Below are positions 26,145 through 37,139 of a stretch of 64,000 nt of DNA, piece after piece (the first letter of the stretch is position 1; every line of letters starts with the position of its first letter). Source of the stretch: Reticulitermes speratus (taxonomy: Eukaryota > Arthropoda > Insecta > Blattodea > Rhinotermitidae); the NCBI GenBank assembly GCA_021186555.1, contig JAJKFL010000005.1:44077635-44141634 (forward strand), read 5' to 3'. Below the pieces are notes generated by a model that saw nothing but the letters and a program-made list of their open reading frames with translations, had not been told where the DNA came from and searched no databases. Made by a program: the position numbers and the translations under genes.

Positions 26145-27514
26145 CTCGTGTTAAGAGATGAGCATCACTTTACCGCACACGAATTGCGAGTTCTGCATTT
26201 TCGAAGCACCCTTCATATCTCGCACACGTGGGTAATGCGACAGCTTTGCCGCATCGTATATCCTTGCTGCACTCGGAACAGCTGACCAAAAATAACACAT
26301 CAGACGAGGTGTTACTTACACATTAAAGGCTGAATACACTGATATCTGTGGGTTGGCAGCACTGAATTGCTGTTCAACTAGCCCTCCAACTGATGAGAAA
26401 ATATTTCGCTATTGTTCTACAAAAAAAAAAAACTTCTTTCAGTTTACGGACATAAAACACAGCAACGTTGCCGAACGATTCGTGATTCTGCTCTTAATTC
26501 AATGGAGCACGGCTGTTGCCATTGCAACGCTTTGAACGTGTCTGCAGTGTGTGTGCATTAATAAATCACTGTAATAATTCAATGCCTATTGTCTCGAAAA
26601 CAAAGAACTGTTCACAAAATATTCAATCAAATGTTACCAAATGTCTGAAATTATTTCATGTTTACTAGCTTGTCAGGATCTCATATAACCTGGGTCGAAT
26701 CCCAAAATCTTCCTGCCCCCACCTGAATAACAAAACACTTATATTGCCTTGGTGTCCATTCATCCACAAATCTGTGCACTGCGGCGTAACTACAGGACAG
26801 CCAGTGCAGGCACTTAACTTCCCTTTCGGACACTACTTAATAAAGGAACAAGTACTCGAGGCCTGTTATAAAACTTATATAAGTCGCCCCCTGGTAACCG
26901 CGTGTTTCCCACTCAGAAGTAAGAAATGGCCACTTAGCACAATGCTGATTTGCTTAGATACTATAAGCTGGCAAGCCCTGTCATCTGTAGGTCTATGAAA
27001 CACACGCTGATAGACCTTGGCCTGTTTAGAGAACATTGCGTGAATGGTGACAACTGCAAGGCTGCCAACATGAAACAGACGAGGTTTACGACCTAACGGC
27101 GTGGGTGTTGAACAACCAAATACGCGTTATTTTAGACAAGACCTGGTCGGTCCATAAAAAACCGAAGGTTAGGTTTGGTTACTAGAAAGGTGGTCACGGT
27201 TTCTGCAGTCTCCCTACACACGAGCAAAGGCAACAGTAAAGAAAGTGACATACAGCACTGCACCTGCGTGAACAGGCTCCCTTGCTTACAGGTTACCCCA
27301 GTTTTTCGTTCTTTATTATACATTATGGCTGGTAAATGGTAGGTCATCATGTCTGCGTCTAACACTGACTTCCAAACGAGTGACAGCACTCCCACACTAC
27401 ATAGTTTAATTAGTGGTCATTGTGTCGATCTCCTTGGACGTTACGATTACGAAGTTTGTAACTGCAGTTCGTAAACAGTTTGTTCTACTCATTACAGTAA
27501 ACAACAACGGTAAT

Positions 27515-27805
27515 GGCCGTGCCATGACTCAGGCGGTTAGTCGCCGGCCTCTCACCACGGAGGCCCGGATTCGATCCCGGGTCAGTCCATGTGATATTTG
27601 TCGTGGACAAAGTGGCACTGGGACAGGTTTATCCCCCAGTACTTCGGTTTTCCCTGTCAATTTCATTCCACCGGTATTCCATTACTTGGAAAAATGAAAA
27701 AAAAATTATCATCTTTCTCTTCATCTTCATCGCAGTGTTGTACAATGAGCCTTAAGGCTGCAGTGCGTCCGTACTTCTGCTGCGGGGCCCTTCTCCACAA
27801 AAAGA
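27515..27805 (+). mobile_element. SINE family C, intact copy
   Basis: Same head, B box (GGATTCGATCCCGG), body and 3' part as the 32044 copy. Flanks AACGGTAAT (27506-27514) and AACCGTAAT (27806-27814) differ at one base. Confidence 0.87.
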
Positions 27806-28180
27806 AACCGTAATGCAATTTGACGTCTAGAGTCAGATCAGTTCTTTCAACACAGCGCATCTACGTAACAAAAAGCGATGGAGAGTGCAAACTGTAACTG
27901 CCCCTGCGGACTTGTGATTGAGGCACACGCAACACACGATTGTCGGAGAAGTTGCCGCAGCGTAAGGCAACAGCTTCAGTTACAGTAGCTGACTACAGAA
28001 AGACTTCCTTCATGCGAGAATCGGAATGTGACAGACCGTCGCTGTCCTGATTCGTACCTATCACGTTTCGGGCTCAAACCTCAGTCCAGACACGCTACCA
28101 TACGAGGTTTTATAATATTTTCCTCAGTTATTCACTTCAAACACCGGGACAGGATTTCAAAATATGTCAAGAACGCTTAC

Positions 28181-28401
28181 CTTAATTTCAGGCTTCCGTC
28201 GCGATGTTGATGAGATCTGCGCTCTTCTGGGATAAAACGCGGCGTCGTATGTTATTTGTTTACCGACGTTTCGGGACAACTTATCGGTCCCATCTTCAAG
28301 GGTCAAGAGTCCGAGAAGATGGGACCGATAAGTTGTCCCGAAACGTCAGTAAACAATTACCACACGACGCCGCATAATATCCCAGAATAGCGCAGATCTC
28401 A
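28181..28401. mobile_element. Foldback element family 1, copy 1
   Basis: The left arm runs from TTTCAGGCTTCCGTCGCGAT through TTTACCGACGTTTCGGGACA and the right arm is its inverted copy (GTCCCGAAACGTCAGTAAAC onward), meeting at a short spacer around 28300. Flanks AGAACGCTTAC (28170-28180) and AGACCGCTTAC (28402-28412) are a direct repeat with one mismatch, consistent with a target-site duplication. It lies within the intron or gap between sei exons 31405 and 26144. Confidence 0.8.
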
Positions 28402-28409
28402 AGACCGCT

Positions 28410-28520
28410 TACATTCATATCCTTTACAATTCATTACTCACTAACCATCCCATCATTCAACGCTACATGCAATCCGAACTACTGACAGCGTCGTTACTTT
28501 AGCCGTTAATAAAACGTGCG
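28410..28520 (+). repeat. SINE family E, 3' end fragment
   Basis: ATTCATTACTCACTAACCAT followed by ACTGACAGCGTCGTTACTTT matches the family E tail. Abuts foldback copy 28181-28401. A similar tail fragment lies at 15440-15525 (CACAGCATCGTTAAATAAAA). Confidence 0.55.
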
Positions 28521-28917
28521 ACGTCTTGCTCATATGTTCCAAAAATACTGATATTCGCAGGTCTGTATGCGCTTGGGCAACACTAATCCCGGTCCGTCTC
28601 TCCTGAAGCAATGTACACAAACCGACCCGTAATATGTGCCAAAAGATGGGTGCAAAACAATGTTGATTGGCTGTTGCAAGAGGCCACCATGTGTCTCCTA
28701 CTGGCTGCAGGATTAACAGTGGCTATTATATACACACCACCTGCTCCCACATTCTAAAACTATTTTGCCCACACAGAGTTTTTTCGTGTTTCTTACGACT
28801 CTTACAGTAAACAGCGATTATTCCTCTACACAGTGTCAAGCGGACGGTATTTACGATTGAGGTAAGAAGTAAAAAAAGATGTCCCTGTCCATGCCTCAAA
28901 GACATATTGGCAGGGTA

Positions 28918-28982
28918 TAGGAATAGCTCTACTCATTTTTAACCTCGGCGCTAGATGGAGGTGAATGGTCAACTTAACGCCC
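28918..28982 (-). repeat. SINE family A, short fragment
   Basis: AGCTCTACTCATTTTTAACC and GGCGCTAGATGGAGGTGAAT match the reverse complement of the body. No head or tail. Distant relatives may lie at 53880-54000 and 55925-56060. Confidence 0.6.
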
Positions 28983-31404
28983 CAACCGCAAATTAATTCT
29001 TAAATATTGCGCAGGTAAACTTCAAGCTTCAAACACTAATACACAATTTACACCACGACAAAAGTGAAATGATTTAAGAAATCACGCAAACAGCATAGGT
29101 CAAGGCAAAAAGGTTTAACAGTGCAGATTCCAGGAACGAATTCTTTGTTCTCATGTCTCCACGTTAACATAAAGCATAAGGCTACTGGCTACAAAAATTA
29201 CATTTCTGCAGCTCATTTAACGGCGCTGTCCGTACCTCAGACTAACACAATGTTGAATGTTAGGTTCACTGACGAATGACGAGATAAAGTGATCTGGAAG
29301 AAACAGGTCGTGGTATAATCGAGGTCCTGTCCCTGCATTTGCCTGGAGGGACTCACACCGACAACACCAGCAGTCAGGGTGGCTGATGTTCCGGCCGAGA
29401 TTGCAACCGAAAATCTCTGAAATACACTTGCAATTTGTATACTGTAAACCTCAAATTTGGTTTAACAGCCTTAAACAATTTTTCACGGTTTGTCAGGTTT
29501 GAGTATTTCAACATGCAAAAGCTGGGGTGCTCACCCCGGCTTACAATAGTAATCGATCTCAAATCCCATCAAGCTCAAATTTCTCTACTTCTTGTAAATT
29601 ATTTACACACCTGAACAAAACGCACACATACACGGTGTTATTTAAGTTCGCGTGGCCGCCATAATGAAGTGAAGGGAAACATGGAGAGTATTGGCAGAAT
29701 GTTTTTTTGTATAGTTTAGTATAAATCACTCTACAGCTTTCCAAGCCAACAGTCAGACACGCCGACACAAGGCCACTATTGTCCTAAGGCAAAACGCATT
29801 ACGAATTCTCAGAAGCTCGAGTCGTTTCCATAGCAACACAAGTACCTGCAGCAATTGTTGGGGCAGCGACACCTACGAGTTCCCCGTAAGAACGAAATGT
29901 CTATTATCTGTAAACATGAGACGCGTAAGGACGTGCTATCCGGCAACGTGTGGCCGTGTTTTGCAAGCTGGCTGCGACAATCACACCGAAACACATACAC
30001 AAGTCACGTGATTCGCACCGCACAACACACGACACTGCAGCTTTGGATGATAGACTGCGGCAAACTGGTCGAACGCACAGTGCTGCCCCGCGTGGCTGAA
30101 ACTGCAACTCTAACCCAGCTAACCAACAACTACGACCTTACACAAAACATTCGCTTGAGCGCTTCATTCTTACGTATGTATCGTTTCAAAAACACTTACC
30201 CTCCGAGTCGTCAGTTCCATAAAGAATCCATTCCACTTGTATTTAATACACGTGTCATACCGATAATACTCTGACCCGAAATGGATGGAAAGTGTAGCAT
30301 GAATGGGTCCACACAAAAACTAAATCTAGCCCGAAAACTGAAAGAAAGGCAAGCACTGGTCGGCGACACCTTGTGGACATCCATAGTAACGAAATGTAGA
30401 CAATTTCTTAACCAGCTGAACGGCAATCAACTTGTATTTACAGATTTGGGTGCTTGCTTATTATTAGCCGAGTGGCTGGCAATCATCTGGCCGACTATAG
30501 AGAGAAAAATATGAAAAAGAAAGTAGAGGTAGTAAAAGAAATTATGATCCTTTCGTTCAAAGGCAGACAGTCCAACAAGACTTTTATATACTGACAAAAA
30601 ATTCTTTGTTTTTAATAGTAAAAACTAAAGCTACATGTTTCGGCTTAGTCACTATCAGGCTACTCAAATTTTTATAAGAGTAACCTGATAATGTCTCTCA
30701 CTGCCTTACCCCCACTTCGATCTTTCCTTTCCCCTTTCTTTCCCGTTTCTTCTTCTTCCTCCTCTTCTTCATTATCATAATCATCATCGTTATCAGGGTT
30801 CATATTGCCTGGCCCGAAATCACAGATGAAACAGCGACCGAAATATCCCTCAGCCAGTTTAATGAGTGGAATGCACAGGAAGAACATTCAATATGGAGGC
30901 AAAATATACGTTTCACATAAAAACATCCCTCGGTATATTTCGAGTGCGTAATCTGATCCAAACGCTTAGGGTATCTGGTGAGGTACTACATGGTACGTAC
31001 ATGATATGCAATGTCTCTCGCAGGTAAAATATCTCCATGTCACTTACAATGGCAACAAAATCAAGCTCACTACAAGTAGTAAATATGAGAATGCTGATAG
31101 AGGAAAACTTCCCTCTGTACCATGGCCACAAAAGAAATCAATCTCAAGGATGGTGGTGATGAGAGCGCGTGAGTCTCCTTCCCGTTTAATCACGTCCAGC
31201 CACCGTAAACTCTTGTCCCTAGTAAAGGTTATCACTACTAACATTAGTGTGAACAAAATGGCCAAATGACTAGAGACGAATAGAGAGAAGTGCGCTGGAG
31301 GGAGAGTATAATATCTTGAAGGGAATGTGGAGAGCGCTGAAACATGGGACATCTTTCTGTGGCCACGTTACAGTACTTGTCAAAATATGGCACAGCACAC
31401 TTAC

Positions 31405-31485
31405 CTGAGCCACCTTCTCGCCCATATTTGGTGTGTGTAGCGCCCCTTGGAAGAATTTGGCCGAACCGTTGTCTTGTATTGAAAA
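31405..31485 (-). CDS. sei: seizure/ERG channel exon: last linker segment before S1
   Basis: Twenty-seven codons, phase 0 at both ends: FSIQDNGSAKFFQGAL followed by HTPNMGEKVAQ. The end corresponds to RTHNVTEKVTQ of human ERG1, and from memory the human exon 5/6 boundary falls at exactly this codon, also in phase 0. The next exon should therefore start with VLSLGADVLPEYK and lead into S1. The acceptor is TCTGTCTGTTGCAG and the donor GTAAGT at 31399-31404. No exon encoding the expected continuation was found on the minus strand downstream. Confidence 0.85.
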
Positions 31486-32043
31486 CTGCAACAGACAGAC
31501 AGGCATAGGTTGAAAAACACTCAAGCTAATAACCATAAATAAAACTGATGTCTGTTTGAAAATAGAAAACATGAACTGTCACTGTTCGCTTAGATCTACA
31601 AGTACTTTCACGTGAATGAATAATAACACGAGATATCAGAATTTCACGTTAATGAAGATTCATTTTTAGTATTCTCAGTTATGTCACCTAATTGTAAGCT
31701 GACCAGTGGGTAATAGGTTTTCGGCGAAATATGCTGCCTCCATCTTCAGGATATGATTAAGCACAGTACGGAAAGTGGCGCGCTAATGTGAAAGTAATGG
31801 GACACGGAAAACAGCAGTGACCTATTAGAAGCAAGAATGGCCAGGTTCTACTCATTTCTCTTCCCCTGACTTGGCCCTGCGCTGAATAAGGTGGCAATAT
31901 GTTCCTTCGAAATGTTGTTACCAACTTACCAAAGTACACAGTGCTGTAACACAGAAGACAACAACGAGTAATACCGGTTCACAGCCAACCAGCTCCTCTG
32001 ATGACACAAATGCATCATAGGCCATATGATTTAGATATAAACA

Positions 32044-32337
32044 GGGCCGTGCCATGGCTCAGGCGGTTAGTCGCCGGCCTCTCACCGCGGAGGCCCGGGT
32101 TCGACCCCGGGTCAGTCCATGTGGGATTCGTGGTAGAAAAAGTGGCACTGGGACAGGTTTTCCCCCGAGTACTTCGGTTTTCCCCTGTCAATTTCATTCC
32201 ACCGGTGTTCCATTACTTGGAAAAATTAAAAAAAAAAACTGATCATCTTCCTCTTCATCTTCATCACAAGGTTGCACAATAAGCCTTAAGGCTGTGGTGG
32301 GTCCGTAGCTGCTACTACGGGGCTCTTCTCAAAAAAA
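32044..32337 (+). mobile_element. SINE family C, intact copy
   Basis: Head GGCCGTGCCATGGCTCAGGC and B box CGGGTTCGACCCCGG; body with GGCACTGGGACAGGTTTTCC and TACTTCGGTTTTCC, an A run and a CTTCATCTTCATC tract, ending in AAAAAA. Flanked by a perfect 12-bp duplication TAGATATAAACA at 32032-32043 and 32338-32349, so a comparatively recent insertion. Confidence 0.9.
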
Positions 32338-33166
32338 TAGATATAAACATCAGGAAGACCTGCTCGATCGCCGAAGCCTCGTTTCTGATAACAGTCTGTA
32401 TAACATCAACCTTTGATTGGCATCAAAGACACAGTACAGAGAGCGTCTTTTTGAAGGAGTGACTGCGCACCGTACAGTGAACACTGCTGCTGTATACCCA
32501 CCGATGACGCCGCCTCCGCAGTGTTCAGTCCCGCGTTAAAAGACACCTTGTACAATGAAGAATAAACCTGAGAAAGTTAACACGGTGTTTAGGCAAAGTA
32601 GAGCACATGTGGAAAGAAACTGGGTAGATCAGCCAGTGCAATACACGGTTACCACCTGGAGATTGGGAAATCGGTGTTCTAATCCTGGCAGGGGCTACAG
32701 TTATTAGTATTTTCTTCTCCACAGCGTCCAGACGGCCAATGGGCCCAACCAGCCTCCTATCCCATGTAAACCAGAGGCTGTTTCCCTGAGATCATTACGA
32801 CTGGAGCGTGAAGCTGACAACTCACCTCCACGTAGTGTCGACGATACAAAAGCCTGGAGCTATGCCTCCACTCCTTGAATATTCATACCGTGGTGCTTAT
32901 TCAAGCACAGGCACAACTTTAAATTTCTCTTTACCCACATAAAAAAGGTTTGCGATAGACCAACAAAACCAAATAGCAGTTTTTCTTTCTTGAGACATAA
33001 AGCAGTAAATCCATATTGGGGTATCAAAAATTCAGCAGCCTTTTCATTTCATTTGAACTTTCTTAATGTTCTGTAATCATGACTGATGTTTGGGCGAAGG
33101 GGGGCATTACTAATACTGCTGGAAAACAAATGAGCACAGTCACTACACATGGTCTGCCCTACGTAC

Positions 33167-33312
33167 CTTGTGTCGGAGGCTGTCGGACGCCACGTTGCTA
33201 AGCGACGGCGACTTCCGCTCACGGCTGCTTCGGTCCCACACTGCGCGATAATGCTGCAGGTCCGACTCCGACGACGTGTTGGGGAAAAAATTGGAGACGT
33301 TGTTTCGAGTTG
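33167..33312 (-). CDS. sei: seizure/ERG channel exon: linker segment with SESDLxxYR motif
   Basis: After two bases of a split codon it encodes 48 codons: TRNNVSNFFPNTSSESDL, QHYR, then RSSRERKSPSLSNVASDSLR and HK. NTSSESDLQHYR lines up with NSTSDSDLVRYR of human ERG1, a landmark in the linker preceding S1. The acceptor is TGTGCATTGTTGCAG and the donor GTACGT (33161-33166). It leaves in phase 0, matching the next exon. Several Ser residues sit next to Arg or Lys and could be phosphorylation sites; that is inference. Opposite-strand and extended open frames here are shadows. Confidence 0.85.
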
Positions 33313-33547
33313 CTGCAACAATGCACAGACACGACGTTCGTTCACTCTGTACATGTAGCTGCCCCGGTAATATCGACTGAACCATCTGACAGATATTCTT
33401 GAAACTCGGTACAAATTTCACGACATTGAAAACCATTCCGCATCCATACGTTTTGATAACGGTCGTTAATAAAATCAATATGGGGTTCGCGTGAACTACT
33501 GAGGTGGAAACAAAACTGGTGACACTTAAACTAAGCCCCTGAAATTG

Positions 33548-33628
33548 CGTGATTTCAGGCTTCCGCCGCGGTGTAAAAGAGACTTTCAGTCTTCTGGGAT
33601 GTTCATCCCAGAACAGCGAAGATCTGAG
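33548..33628. mobile_element. Foldback element family 1, internally deleted copy
   Basis: Only the outer arms remain: GATTTCAGGCTTCCGCCGCG at the left, then TCTTCTGGGATG facing CATCCCAGAACAGCGAAGAT. Flanked by GCCCCTGAAATTG (33535-33547) and GCTCCTGGAATTG (33629-33641), 11 of 13 identical. It sits about 240 bp from sei exon 33167-33312. Confidence 0.7.
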
Positions 33629-33936
33629 GCTCCTGGAATTGTCTGCAAGGATTTTGTTGCACTTTAAAATTTTTTAATGCCTGATATGTCACCAGCACGA
33701 GTTCTTCATGTCATGACGACTGAAATTGTGACAGATAATAAGTATGGACACAACAAATTGTACAGCCTGTGTTAGCAAGTACACATACGAAACATGTTAT
33801 GTAATGGAAATACAGGTGGGCAGAGGTCATTTCGTGGAACTGCGTCATTATTGCTGGCCAACGCTGTGTTCCGGCGAAATTATTCAGAAACACGTAGGAA
33901 TATAATTCTCTACATTTATTTACTCATTTTGTAGTT

Positions 33937-34165
33937 TATTTTATGATGCTGTCAATAACTCAAACTACATAGCACCGAATGGACAATCAATGAACCATGA
34001 ACTGGAAAGAATGTGTAAGAAAGCTGTAGTGGCCCAATTTCAGATAATATCCTAAATATTTCCTTGAGTGACTGAGGAAAAACCGTGAAAATCGGTCAGG
34101 ATATCCTGTCTTTAGGTCGAGATTTGTTCTTGGAGCCTCCAGAATACAAAGCAGACCCAATAGAC
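33937..34165 (-). mobile_element. SINE family E copy, diverged
   Basis: TTTATTTTATGATGCTGTCA, then CATAGCACCGAATGGACAAT and GTGGCCCAATTTCAGATAAT with TTTCCTTGAGTGACTGAGGA. Lies in a sei intron. Confidence 0.6.
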
Positions 34166-34480
34166 CGCGAGAGACTGATTGAATTTTGCATTGTTTTTTC
34201 ATTTGTCTCTCTATTCTCTTCTCAACAGCAGCATGCTATTATAGATTCCATGGCAAACGTTCAGCTCCAAATCTGACGACAAATTTTTCATAGGCATGGT
34301 AAAGTGCAAGAAGCAATTTGCTGTTCTTACAGCGGTGAATATAAAAGCAGGAAGCGCAAAATTGTGCCTAATGCAGCGAAAACAATCACCAAACGTGAGA
34401 AAAACCCTGGTGGCGTCAGCCAGAAACAAAACAGCATGGCAGTGCTCTAAGTAATGCTGGTACCAACACACAGTCTATGT

Positions 34481-34994
34481 CAGAGGTGGCCAAACAGTCG
34501 ATCGCAGCAGTTGTTTTTTTAAATCGCGGCCGCTTTTTGGTCTCTATCAAAACATATTTGACGGCTCATCACTTCGTTTGACAGCATTTTTAATTAACCT
34601 ACCACTGCCAAGAAGCCTTCTCCAGATGAAGATAATTAAACCAAGATACCAAAGCCGTCTGACCGATGAACATTTAAAGTACTGCCTTCACTTGTGCCTA
34701 CTTAATTACGAACCCTCTTTCAGTAAATTTTCGCAAAATATGCCGTGTCATGTATCAACTTCGCAATAGGTATGTTAATGGAAAACACCTTATAATTGTG
34801 GCAAATTGTTTAGTTTGAAAAAATCAATTTTTAATAAATGAAACAACTGCACTTTTACATGCTTGGTTTTCTTACGCTATTTTACATTTCTTTGCCTAGT
34901 TGACCTAATATTAATACATTATTTCTACGGTAGATCGCGAAATATTTTCTTTCTTTGTAGTAGATCACTGGGTCCAAAAGTCTGGCCACCCACG
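34481..34994. mobile_element. Non-autonomous hAT element, 514 bp
   Basis: Left terminus CAGAGGTGGCCAAAC and inverted right terminus CGTGGGTGGCCAGAC agree at 11 of 15 positions. The 8-bp flanks GTCTATGT (34473-34480) and GTCTGTGT (34995-35002) differ at one base. The interior is AT-rich with no transposase motif; paired GTCGATCGC and GTAGATCAC words sit inside each end. Confidence 0.7.
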
Positions 34995-35900
34995 GTCTGT
35001 GTCATAACCAGTCACTGCTAGAACACCTCCAGAGACGTCGAAGAGCAAGTGTCTGCAGAAGCAGCTGTGTGCCACACCCTTGTGCACCTTCTCAATATTT
35101 TCATTCAATTGACTTCCAAAGCTCGCAATGTGTAGCCATCTGGCGCTAGAAAGCTCTACTATTGCTACTGCTTTTTTCAGTTACCTTGGCAAAAGTTATC
35201 TACTGTATGAGGGCGAAGGGTTGTGGCTTCGATACTCGCCTCTAGAGCTTTCAAGGCGGATACTGTGGGCGAAACACAACACATCAGCTGCAAGAGAGTG
35301 GTTCTGACGAGATGACATCACTGTTCTATGTTCTCACTGGTGCAAGGTGAATTACACACGCCTTCCCTTTCCTTAGCAAAAGGAAGCCATTCTGTTTCTT
35401 TATTGCAGTCCCAAGAAAAACAAAGTCACTTGTTCTAAAGAAGAAAAACGGTCCTACAAGAAGGCTTCTGTAGTAAACTTACTGTTGCAGCGTTGTTAGG
35501 ACAGATCACTGAAATAACAAACAGCAGCTGGAATTTTAGTTCAATTCAGTTATCCGAGAATATACGATAAGTGATCACGTAACCACTACACTTACTAGCG
35601 TGACTGGAATACACCACAAACGTTTTTCTTATTCATGAATGATTCAGCTATAAATTACAAGCCATTTTCCTTTATATGACTGTAATGTTACATGAACCAC
35701 CTGCGTGATTCTGCATACGGTAATAACCGTCTAATCCCTGGGAATATCAATTCATTCCATGCGAAAATAACGAGTTAAATGCAGTGTAAGCCTCAGTGAA
35801 GTCATCTCGTCGTTCAGCGTAGCCAACATAACATGAAATATCTCACAGACACAATTCAGTGTTTAATTTTATATTGTTCATTCCGTGCATTGTCAGTAAG

Positions 35901-35952
35901 GAATTCGCAACACTCGGACCGTGCATTTTGTTGGTCTGAGTGTCGCGAATTC
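35901..35952. repeat. Imperfect 18-bp hairpin with 16-base loop
   Basis: GAATTCGCAACACTCGGA faces TCTGAGTGTCGCGAATTC with two mismatches. Confidence 0.7.
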
Positions 35953-36089
35953 AGTGTTTAACTGTCGTCTGTTACACTTAAATAATCACAAAAACAAAAA
36001 GCGGGTATATTTTTCTAAACCACGAAATTATGAAGACCAATAAATAAAGTGAACGTAGAATTCTCCTTTTAGGGCGTGTCCTCAAATAA

Positions 36090-36236
36090 CGAACAGAGGC
36101 AAACCGAAGTACTCGGAGAAAGACCTGTCCCAGTGCCAGATGATCCACCACAAATCCCACAAAGCCTGGCCTGGAATCTTACCAGTGCCTCCGCGGTGAC
36201 AGGCCGGCGACTAACCACCTGAGTCATGGCCCGGCC
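36090..36236 (-). mobile_element. SINE family C, 3'-truncated copy
   Basis: The reverse complement carries the head (GGCCGGGCCATGACTCAGGT) and GGCACTGGGACAGGTCTTTC as far as ACTTCGGTTTGCC. The remaining 3' body is absent and the B box region is damaged. Confidence 0.7.
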
Positions 36237-36577
36237 GAAAATGTTTAAAGCTTAACTTTTCGGTCATAAACGCTTTGTAAACAGTTGATAAACAGAGCAC
36301 AGGCTTGACATATCCATGATCAGTAGGTAAAGAAGGACGTAAAATGTGAAGCTGTCACCTACATTCTTCGTGTACATACGGTACTGATGGTAAATGTAAT
36401 GTCGACTTCTTCCTGTTCCTAGGCGCCACGCCCTGAATGCGTCTGGGGTCACAGAGGTAAAGCTCCACATTCTTTATGGACGTCCTGACCAGGGCCTAGT
36501 CACTGTGACTACACCATCGCGGCCCACCTCGCACACTTGGGTGTCAATTTTAATACTTGTATTCAGGCTACGTGTGG

Positions 36578-36830
36578 TTTATTTACCGACGCTCTCAGAA
36601 GCTTACAGTACTATATACGTTTGTTGGTAGATCGATTAGTGAATCATGAATTGGGTGGCTGTGAGAGGAAATGGTCGTGGCCTACTTTGATATACTACAC
36701 TAGCACATGCCTGGAGAGACTGAGTAAAAATATTAGAAACGTCAGTACAAGCATAGTCATTCTCTAGGCCAAGATTTAACCCAGGAATTCCAGAATACGA
36801 AGAGGAGTGCTACCCATTCGACAGGGGTCT
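36578..36830 (-). mobile_element. SINE family E copy, diverged
   Basis: TTTATTTACCGACGCTCTCA at the left, then GCCTGGAGAGACTGAGTAAA and a B box inverse remnant (AGATTTAACCCAGGA). Immediately left of the signal-peptide-like open frame at 36891. Confidence 0.6.
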
Positions 36831-36890
36831 TTAATTACATACGTATCAGCACAGACATGTGCCTATGTGGCCATGACACGGGGCATAACT

Positions 36891-37139
36891 ATGACTAAAC
36901 GTGAAGTCATGCGACACTTACACATGCTGACGGTGGCACTCCTGCTTGGTACCTTATGGGCTGTAGGACCCGTTTCCGACGCCGCAGCCTTCCGTGTTAT
37001 GGCATCGAGTGACGTGGCATGTGGCACAGGTCTGGGGGAATCGTCGACGTCCCAGAGGTTCGTGCTTCGTTGTGATACCTGCAACAGTGACGGGTGTTTG
37101 TCACACCGGCACAGTGCTGAGAGGTGTGGAAGTTGGTGA
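36891..37139 (+). CDS. Weak candidate exon with signal-peptide-like N terminus
   Basis: From the ATG at 36891 the plus strand reads MTKREVMRHLHMLTVALLLG, TLWAVGPVSDAAA, then FRVMASSDVACGTG and RFVLRCDTCNSDGCL to a stop. A hydrophobic core followed by small residues looks like a cleavable signal peptide, and the following segment has four Cys with a CDTC pair. The stretch has GC-rich codons with retained CpGs, unlike its flanks. The Cys spacing faintly recalls the start of laminin or netrin N-terminal domains, but this is only an impression. Possible donors lie at 37088 (A/GTGACG) or 37136. It lies in the sei intron 33313-38399, opposite strand. It may be chance. Confidence 0.22.
   Translation: MTKREVMRHLHMLTVALLLGTLWAVGPVSDAAAFRVMASSDVACGTGLGESSTSQRFVLRCDTCNSDGCLSHRHSAERCGSW

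Larger units (their letters stand above)
26145..31404. other. Interval where the ERG membrane core would be expected; no core exon seen
   Basis: Read on the minus strand for S1-S6, selectivity filter SVGFGN and the cyclic-nucleotide-binding domain without success. Holds SINE C 27515-27805, foldback 28181-28401, a SINE E tail and a SINE A fragment. The 139-codon plus frame 29855-30274 has no recognised domain. Confidence 0.6.

Noticed and set aside
26450-26485. Minus-strand reading containing SFGNV, like the ERG selectivity filter SVGFGNV.
   Set aside because: The preceding and following residues do not fit a pore helix or S6, no Ser-Val-Gly precedes it, and a poly(A) run follows. Chance match.
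27413-27813. Plus frames around 27413-27813 and 32001-32282.
   Set aside because: Readings of SINE C copies; the two are near-identical because the repeats are.
29855-30274. 139-codon plus frame.
   Set aside because: No recognised domain, no signal sequence or splice support; contained within overlapping frames on both strands.
36950-37040. Possible minus-strand sei exon with donor-like AAG/GTACC, considered as the missing exon between 38400 and 33312.
   Set aside because: In the required phase it contains a stop directly before the donor.
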